DNA of 64,000 nt from Halorubrum distributum JCM 10118 (lineage in GTDB: Archaea > Halobacteriota > Halobacteria > Halobacteriales > Haloferacaceae), in contig NZ_AOJN01000049.1 of NCBI RefSeq assembly GCF_000337335.1, forward strand, positions 277,885 through 341,884, read 5' to 3'. A model generated the notes under the pieces. That model was not told the origin of the DNA, searched no databases, and saw only the letters and a program-made list of their open reading frames with translations. The translations under genes and the position numbers were made by a program. Position 1 is the stretch's first letter; the number at the start of each line of letters is the position of its first letter. Below, piece after piece: positions 59,599-64,000 of this stretch.

Positions 59599-59835
59599 CT
59601 ATATCCCACCCGTAGAATGTAGTAAGAGATGATCGATTTCTTCTACCATCCATCGATATTCCGGTTCGGTTGTTCGCTTACCCACGAGAATATGTATCCC
59701 GTTCATGGTCTTGCTTCGGTCAGCAGCAATACCTGTCACGTACGTTTTGGCGTGATGGTTCCAGTGATACGACAACAAGCTAAACTCGTCCAGCGGATCA
59801 GTACATGAGTGAAAATTCGTTATCGACAGAATTAA
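59599..59835 (-). pseudogene. Start-less coding remnant in the gap
   Basis: The minus strand has an open stretch of about 78 codons between in-frame stops, without a convincing start. It reads, for example, DPLDEFSLLSYHWNHHAKTY and later MNGIHILVGKRTTEPEYRWM then VEEIDHLL. The amino-acid pattern looks protein-like, which points to the 3' end of a decayed gene. I do not recognise the family. The rest of the 59551-59928 gap is AT-rich with no other feature. Confidence 0.35.
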
Positions 59836-59928
59836 TTATAGAATTCATACAGATAGTGCCTCAATTAAAGGTGTAGACTCAAGTTTTCTATGATAGTGAT
59901 GGTAGGCGACAGCACCGCGTCCGAACCG

Positions 59929-61410
59929 TTAGGAGTGAAAACAGAACGAGCAGATGTCGTCACCTTCAACCCCCATCTCCAAGAGGTACGAATCCCGGTC
60001 AACGTATTTTACCGAGGAGACATTCAGTTCGGCCGCGATGGCACTCTCGATATCGTTGCTTTCGCTGTCAATGTCGAGGTCGTCGACAAAGATATTACTG
60101 TTTTCAGGATGCATGTAAGCGGGACACGTTTGTGTCACGGGGGGAGAAGAGATTCTGACGTGTATCTTGGAGGCAGCACCCAGTATGGGAATCACCGTCC
60201 GCAATGTTTTACCTGACAGGACGGCTTCGTCGACAACTGCGACAGTTTTGTTTTCGATGAGAGATTTGATAGCACGCATCTTTTCCTCGAGAACGTTTAT
60301 TCGATCGATACTCTCGTCGTACAGCGTCCGCTTTCGAAGCTGCTGTTTCGAAAGAGCGAACTCGAGCGGTGAGCCGATCTCCTCTGCATACCCGATCGCC
60401 GGATAGATCCCCGACTTCGGGATAGGAACCACGACATCGGGCTCGATATCGTCCTCTCTGGCGAGGACTGCGCCAAGTCGTTTTCGAATCTCCCCGGAAC
60501 TCTGTCCCTGGAACTCCTCAGCGATGTCCATCCGATAAATCGGTCGGAAAGAGCAGTACTCCTGTTTGTACATCACTTCGATCCCGGTTTCGACGCCATG
60601 CGGATCGATACCGAAGTCTGTAGACACATATCGGACATCTTGGGGCCGGTCCGCGTATGGGTCAGCGGTCTTCGCTTCGACCCTCGAGGAATCGAACCCG
60701 TAATTCGCTGCTATGGATCTCGCCCATTCATACTTGGTCGTGCTGTCCGGTCCCGAAAAGTTGAACAACCCTGTCCAATCGGATTCGATCGCGGCCTCTA
60801 CGAACCGGGAAACATCATCGATGAGTGTTGGATACTTAACTATCGAGTCATCGACACGTACCGTGCTGTCTTCACTCAGGCTGTTTCTGACCCAACTCGT
60901 GAACGGGTCACATCCAAAATCCGGTGTGTAGCCGTACAGCTTCCCTGGACGAATGATAACGAAATCATGTAACTCCTCCCGGATGATTCGCTCGCCCTCG
61001 AGTTTCGTCATGCCATAATAGTTGACCGGGTCTGGATTCGCGTCCGCTTCGTATGGCGGGTTTGCTCCGCTAAAAATGTAATCTGACGACAGATAGCAGA
61101 ACTTGATGCCTCGCTTTTTACACTCCAGGACCAGATTCTTCGTTCCTTCGACGTTTGTCTCCCAAGCCTCAGTCTGGTTGTGCTCGCAGAAATCAACATC
61201 TGTGTTCGCGGCGACATGGATGACTACGTCGAACGAATACGTGTCAAAAAACGTCTCGACAGCGTCTTGCTCCGTGATATCGAGCTCCCGATTGTTCATT
61301 CCGGCGCCGCTCTTGCTCACCCCACCGACTCGGTACTTGTTCACCAATCGTTCGTGGAGCTTCGTTCCGAGCAAGCCCGACTTCCCGACAATAAGAATCC
61401 GCTTCGTCAT
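59929..61410 (-). CDS. Fusion of RfbD-like NAD(P) reductase and PurF-like phosphoribosyltransferase
   Basis: 493 aa from ATG 61408-61410. Residues 1-285 form an extended SDR like dTDP-4-dehydrorhamnose reductase: ILIVGKSGLLGTKL, VVIHVAANTDVDFCE and YYGMTKLEGE (Tyr132, Lys136). Residues 287-493 match the C-terminal half of amidophosphoribosyltransferase: GEIRKRLGAVLAREDDIEPD, VVVPIPKSGIYPAIGYAEE (PurF has VPVPDSG), AVVDEAVLSGKT at the PRPP loop (PurF VDDSIVRGTT), HVRISSPPVTQTCP and CSFCF. The glutaminase domain of PurF is absent. Overlaps the nucleotidyltransferase gene (ATGA). Confidence 0.85.
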   Translation of the reverse strand: MTKRILIVGKSGLLGTKLHERLVNKYRVGGVSKSGAGMNNRELDITEQDAVETFFDTYSFDVVIHVAANTDVDFCEHNQTEAWETNVEGTKNLVLECKKRGIKFCYLSSDYIFSGANPPYEADANPDPVNYYGMTKLEGERIIREELHDFVIIRPGKLYGYTPDFGCDPFTSWVRNSLSEDSTVRVDDSIVKYPTLIDDVSRFVEAAIESDWTGLFNFSGPDSTTKYEWARSIAANYGFDSSRVEAKTADPYADRPQDVRYVSTDFGIDPHGVETGIEVMYKQEYCSFRPIYRMDIAEEFQGQSSGEIRKRLGAVLAREDDIEPDVVVPIPKSGIYPAIGYAEEIGSPLEFALSKQQLRKRTLYDESIDRINVLEEKMRAIKSLIENKTVAVVDEAVLSGKTLRTVIPILGAASKIHVRISSPPVTQTCPAYMHPENSNIFVDDLDIDSESNDIESAIAAELNVSSVKYVDRDSYLLEMGVEGDDICSFCFHS

Positions 61411-62123
61411 ATGAGTTCGCCCGCCCTCTTGATGTCTTCCGGCCGATTCATGTTGACCCAACCATCGTCGAAAACTATGTTTGACACCATTTTGCTCCGC
61501 GACACCTCTCGCAGGACATCGGCAACATCCATACCCACTATGTTTTCCGACCCGAGCGTCTCTTTGAGCGCGTCAAGTTCGTCGCCCCCGATCTTTGCGA
61601 TCCCCGCGTAGATATGCCAGGGGAAACGATCGGGCTGGATTTCTTTTCCGATATCAGTCACTACATTCTCATTGTTCGTGACGACCTTGCTCCCGGGTTC
61701 CCCTCTGTTTTTCGCGGTCTTCGAGACGATCGCAGAACGGTGGTTACTCTCGATCAGCGACCCGAGAATCTCCTGCTGTACGAATACGTCTCCGTCAAGG
61801 ATTATGATCTGGTCTTGGGTGGTTGCCTCGACACCCAGCCGCAGACTGAACGCAGGGCCCTTCGACATATTTTCGAAGTTAATGATGATGTCGTCATGGA
61901 TCCTGCGTATTCGCTCGTATGACTCCTGTGTCCAGCAGTCACCGGTCGTTCCGATAACGACATGTATCTGTTCGACAGGAATGTCAAGGGCTTCGAGAGT
62001 GTCGATCTGGTGTTCGAGAACGGTCTTGTCTTCAACCTCGACGAGACACTTCGGCTTGTCTTCGGTCCGATCGTTCATCCGCGTCCCAAGCCCTGCTGCA
62101 GGTATAACGACTGAGGGCTTCAT
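61407..62123 (-). CDS. Nucleotidyltransferase (NTP_transferase family)
   Basis: 238 aa. VVIPAAGLGTRMNDRTEDKP then KCLVEVEDKTVLEHQIDTLE form the nucleotide-binding signature (G-x-G-T-R-x...K-P-K). IIILDGDVFVQQEILGSLI supplies the metal Asp. FVIVQ-type later motifs are replaced by PDRFPWHIYAGIAKIGGDEL. It activates a phosphorylated compound as an NDP derivative. Similar enzymes in bacteria use sugar phosphates, phosphocholine or phosphoglutamine; specificity is not visible. Confidence 0.9.
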   Translation of the reverse strand: MKPSVVIPAAGLGTRMNDRTEDKPKCLVEVEDKTVLEHQIDTLEALDIPVEQIHVVIGTTGDCWTQESYERIRRIHDDIIINFENMSKGPAFSLRLGVEATTQDQIIILDGDVFVQQEILGSLIESNHRSAIVSKTAKNRGEPGSKVVTNNENVVTDIGKEIQPDRFPWHIYAGIAKIGGDELDALKETLGSENIVGMDVADVLREVSRSKMVSNIVFDDGWVNMNRPEDIKRAGELI

Positions 62124-62176
62124 ACGAGTTTCTTCAACAGGGGTGCTATAAATCAGTGCTGTTTGAATAGCAGATT

Positions 62177-63073
62177 CTACACTAAAGGACGGATATCTGG
62201 GTGATCGAGATATCGTCGGGATCGGTCGCTCAATTCGGCCGTCGAGTCTGTACGTGCCACCTCACGGCGGATCGCCTGCCAGTTCTCGTGTCGGACTAGC
62301 ACTTTGACGGGAATCGATTCGAGACCGAGAATCCGTGCGACGGCAAACCGGTGTCGCCCCTCGTCGAAGATTATATTTCCGGAGCGACCGATGTTCACTA
62401 GAACCTCGTCGGACGCAGGAGCCACATTTTTCGCCGAATACGGTGCATCTTCCCGCTCCCTGAGTTCGCGTTGAGTGAGATACCCATATTCTTTCATGTG
62501 TTCGTACAAGTCGTCGATCCGGCTGAATTCCTCATCGAGAACGTCTTTTGTCGCGTATTTCCCGCCTCTGTGTGGACGGTCATCTCTGGTGAGCGGATAG
62601 GTTCGATCCGGCGGACGTGGGTTGTCGCTGAAGTGCTTGTAGATCTCGGTTTCTTCCCACGGCAAGCCTTTCTCAAAATGATTCCTCAGTGACGTATAAA
62701 ACCCGTAGTCCTCGACCGGAACGAGCCCAAGTTCGTCGAATCCTTCGTCGGATCCGACGAACATCAAGCCGTCGTCAAGATAGTTTCTGTCCCAGTCTCC
62801 GCCTTTTATGTAAGCATGGGTTTTTTTCGCCCGATGGTTGAATTTACAGTCGATCATAACGTACTCTATTTCCCGAGGGTCAACGTTGATGAGTTCGCCC
62901 GGGCGTGCGATACCAGGTCCGTACTGCCACCAGTTGTACGCGTACCTACCCCACGGGAGGATGGTCTGTTTGATGATGTTGTGAGCAAAATTGTACATCT
63001 CCACGAAGAGCGACAATAACCCCTCACGTCTGTAATGCGATCGCGCTCTCGTGAAGAGATCCTGTAGACACAT
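62177..63073 (-). CDS. ParB/sulfiredoxin-like fold protein
   Basis: 298 aa. The C-terminal third has the ParB/Srx motif: DEVLVNIGRSGNIIFDEGRH then RFAVARILGLESIPVKVLVR (G-R-H-R-x-x-A). The N-terminal part has one hydrophobic patch (IIKQTILPWGRYAYNWWQYG) and VDPREIEYVMIDCKFNHRAK. Proteins of this fold include small-molecule kinases (free serine kinases) and DNA-binding ParB. In a glycan locus a phosphotransferase role seems likelier than plasmid partition. Confidence 0.72.
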   Translation of the reverse strand: MCLQDLFTRARSHYRREGLLSLFVEMYNFAHNIIKQTILPWGRYAYNWWQYGPGIARPGELINVDPREIEYVMIDCKFNHRAKKTHAYIKGGDWDRNYLDDGLMFVGSDEGFDELGLVPVEDYGFYTSLRNHFEKGLPWEETEIYKHFSDNPRPPDRTYPLTRDDRPHRGGKYATKDVLDEEFSRIDDLYEHMKEYGYLTQRELREREDAPYSAKNVAPASDEVLVNIGRSGNIIFDEGRHRFAVARILGLESIPVKVLVRHENWQAIRREVARTDSTAELSDRSRRYLDHPDIRPLV

Positions 63074-63101
63074 ATAAGATAGTACTCAGAGGCTACACGC
63101 G

Positions 63102-64000
63102 CTAGTCGGTCTGTTTCGTGTCGTTAGGCTCCGTTTGTGTCGTCTCCACTCTATACGTGTCTAGTTTTGAGAGCAGTTCACTGATGTGGGAGTTGTGTGC
63201 GAAGTTATCGGTCACATGGACACAGGTCGCGTACGTGTACTCGGGGTGGATCTGTTGAATCTCCTTCCGGAGATCCAACTTCAGATCGTAGGTTCGCCGA
63301 GAGAGTCTTTCGGCACTTTTTTTCTGGAAATCTGGGTCCGGAAGTCGAAAACTCAGTACTCGGATGCGCGGCTCGTACTTCTGTAGTTCGTGGATTTTCT
63401 TGTCGCGGACCCACTTCTCGTTTCGCTTGTCGACGCTGTAAATATCTCTGATGATCTTCGCCAGTTTTCCGTCTAACCGGTAATCTGTTGAATCAATGAC
63501 AGATCCCCGATCTCTGGCGAGCCGTTCGATCTCGTCAAAGTACTCCTGAGCGGCAGGCCAGAGAAACAGATAAAACGCAGTGCCACATTCCTTTAGGAGT
63601 TGTTCGCGTCGTTGTGTGATCACAGCCGATCCGGTGTCATCAAATGTTTCGGAAACCCACTCGTCGGTTCGTGGCTGTAACGGCTCCCCTCGGCTTCGCT
63701 CTATCGGCACGTCGAGCGATGTAGCTTCGCCCGGTAATCGGTCCCCGTACTCAACTATCAGATCGGCCAGTTGCTGGACGCCTGCTAGGATTTTTCCGGA
63801 CTCCGAAAGGTGTACCGTCTCGGTTTCGGCTTCGGTCAACAGTCGCTTCGGGTCTGCCAATTCAGTGCCCTCCTGGGCGAGCACACTGACGACAAGATCG
63901 TTTCGCTCGAACATTCCCGCTTGAGTGAACTGATCGTTGAGTATCGCCGGCAAGGCGCGGAAGCTCTCTTGAGAGAAAGTCGCTCCAATAGTGTGCTTCG
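63102..64000 (-). CDS. Unknown protein, 5' end beyond the window
   Basis: The minus-strand frame is open from the stop at 63102 to the right edge, so the gene is truncated at its N-terminus (about 299 codons seen). The visible part starts KHTIGATFSQESFRALPAIL and contains ILAGVQQLADLIVEYGDRLP, a basic region WVRDKKIHELQKYEPRIRVL, and ends near THVTDN-like sequence CVHVTDNFAHNSHISELLSK. Mostly helical, no motif recognised. Low GC, codirectional with the cluster to its left. Confidence 0.65.
   Translation of the reverse strand, partial: KHTIGATFSQESFRALPAILNDQFTQAGMFERNDLVVSVLAQEGTELADPKRLLTEAETETVHLSESGKILAGVQQLADLIVEYGDRLPGEATSLDVPIERSRGEPLQPRTDEWVSETFDDTGSAVITQRREQLLKECGTAFYLFLWPAAQEYFDEIERLARDRGSVIDSTDYRLDGKLAKIIRDIYSVDKRNEKWVRDKKIHELQKYEPRIRVLSFRLPDPDFQKKSAERLSRRTYDLKLDLRKEIQQIHPEYTYATCVHVTDNFAHNSHISELLSKLDTYRVETTQTEPNDTKQTD

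Noticed and set aside
60167-61414. Plus-strand frames opposite the SDR-PRTase fusion
   Set aside because: They cut across clear Rossmann and PurF motifs on the minus strand and have no recognisable domain.

Overview
The window is chromosomal DNA of a halophilic archaeon (class Halobacteria, most like Halorubrum). The evidence is very high GC over most of its length, strongly acidic proteins, TATA-like boxes 20-24 nt in front of start codons (leaderless transcription), tight ATGA/GTGA gene overlaps, and archaeal genes such as archaeosine tRNA-guanine transglycosylase (tgtA), ribosomal protein S6e, an AhbA/AhbB fusion, AglB and many haloarchaea-only proteins. The first bases carry an exact Nextera transposon mosaic end, so the left edge is a sequencing or assembly artefact next to a truncated PAS gene.

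Layout: 1-9.6 kb holds a PAS fragment, an FAD oxidoreductase, a DUF1684 protein, an AI-2E type transporter, TspO, an acetyltransferase, a methyltransferase, an AAA ATPase and a type 1-like isopentenyl diphosphate isomerase. 9.6-12.5 kb holds a less GC-rich HSDR_N-type gene beside tRNA-Ser(TGA), whose 3' end is duplicated, then superoxide dismutase. 12.5-20.3 kb is mostly haloarchaeal conserved proteins, with a pterin dehydratase, BtpA, a PfkB kinase and a nucleoside deaminase. 20.8-25 kb has a PHP protein and two tandem MoeA genes. 25-30 kb has a thioesterase, an M23-like protein with a histidine kinase, a lipoate-ligase-like protein and S6e. 30.1-33.3 kb is the siroheme-dependent heme operon (ahbAB, precorrin-2 dehydrogenase, hemA). 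33.8-38.5 kb has NIF3, tgtA, a uS10-like protein, Ap4A hydrolase and a possible Fe-S nuclease. 38.5-44.7 kb is a divergent lactate oxidation locus. 45-49 kb has small haloarchaeal proteins, a thioredoxin-like protein and a soluble transducer.

From 49 kb to the right edge lies a surface glycan region. It contains a DUF368 lipid-phosphate translocase, the oligosaccharyltransferase AglB, glycosyltransferases, an alkaline-phosphatase-superfamily enzyme and a polysaccharide deacetylase. It ends in a markedly lower-GC minus-strand cluster: HAD phosphatase, P-loop kinase, cupin, a reductase fused to a PurF-like phosphoribosyltransferase, a nucleotidyltransferase, a ParB-like protein and an unknown truncated gene. 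This cluster looks like an uncharacterised pathway making an activated group for a glycan or lipid.

The second striking signal is a family of four intergenic elements (near 6.2, 12.4, 20.5 and 33.5 kb). Each lies about 95-130 nt behind a codirectional gene, shares conserved single-stranded blocks, and has three hairpins whose two arms change together between copies. Two or three copies have a TATA box just upstream. They look like a structured noncoding RNA or a mobile structured repeat, not protein genes.
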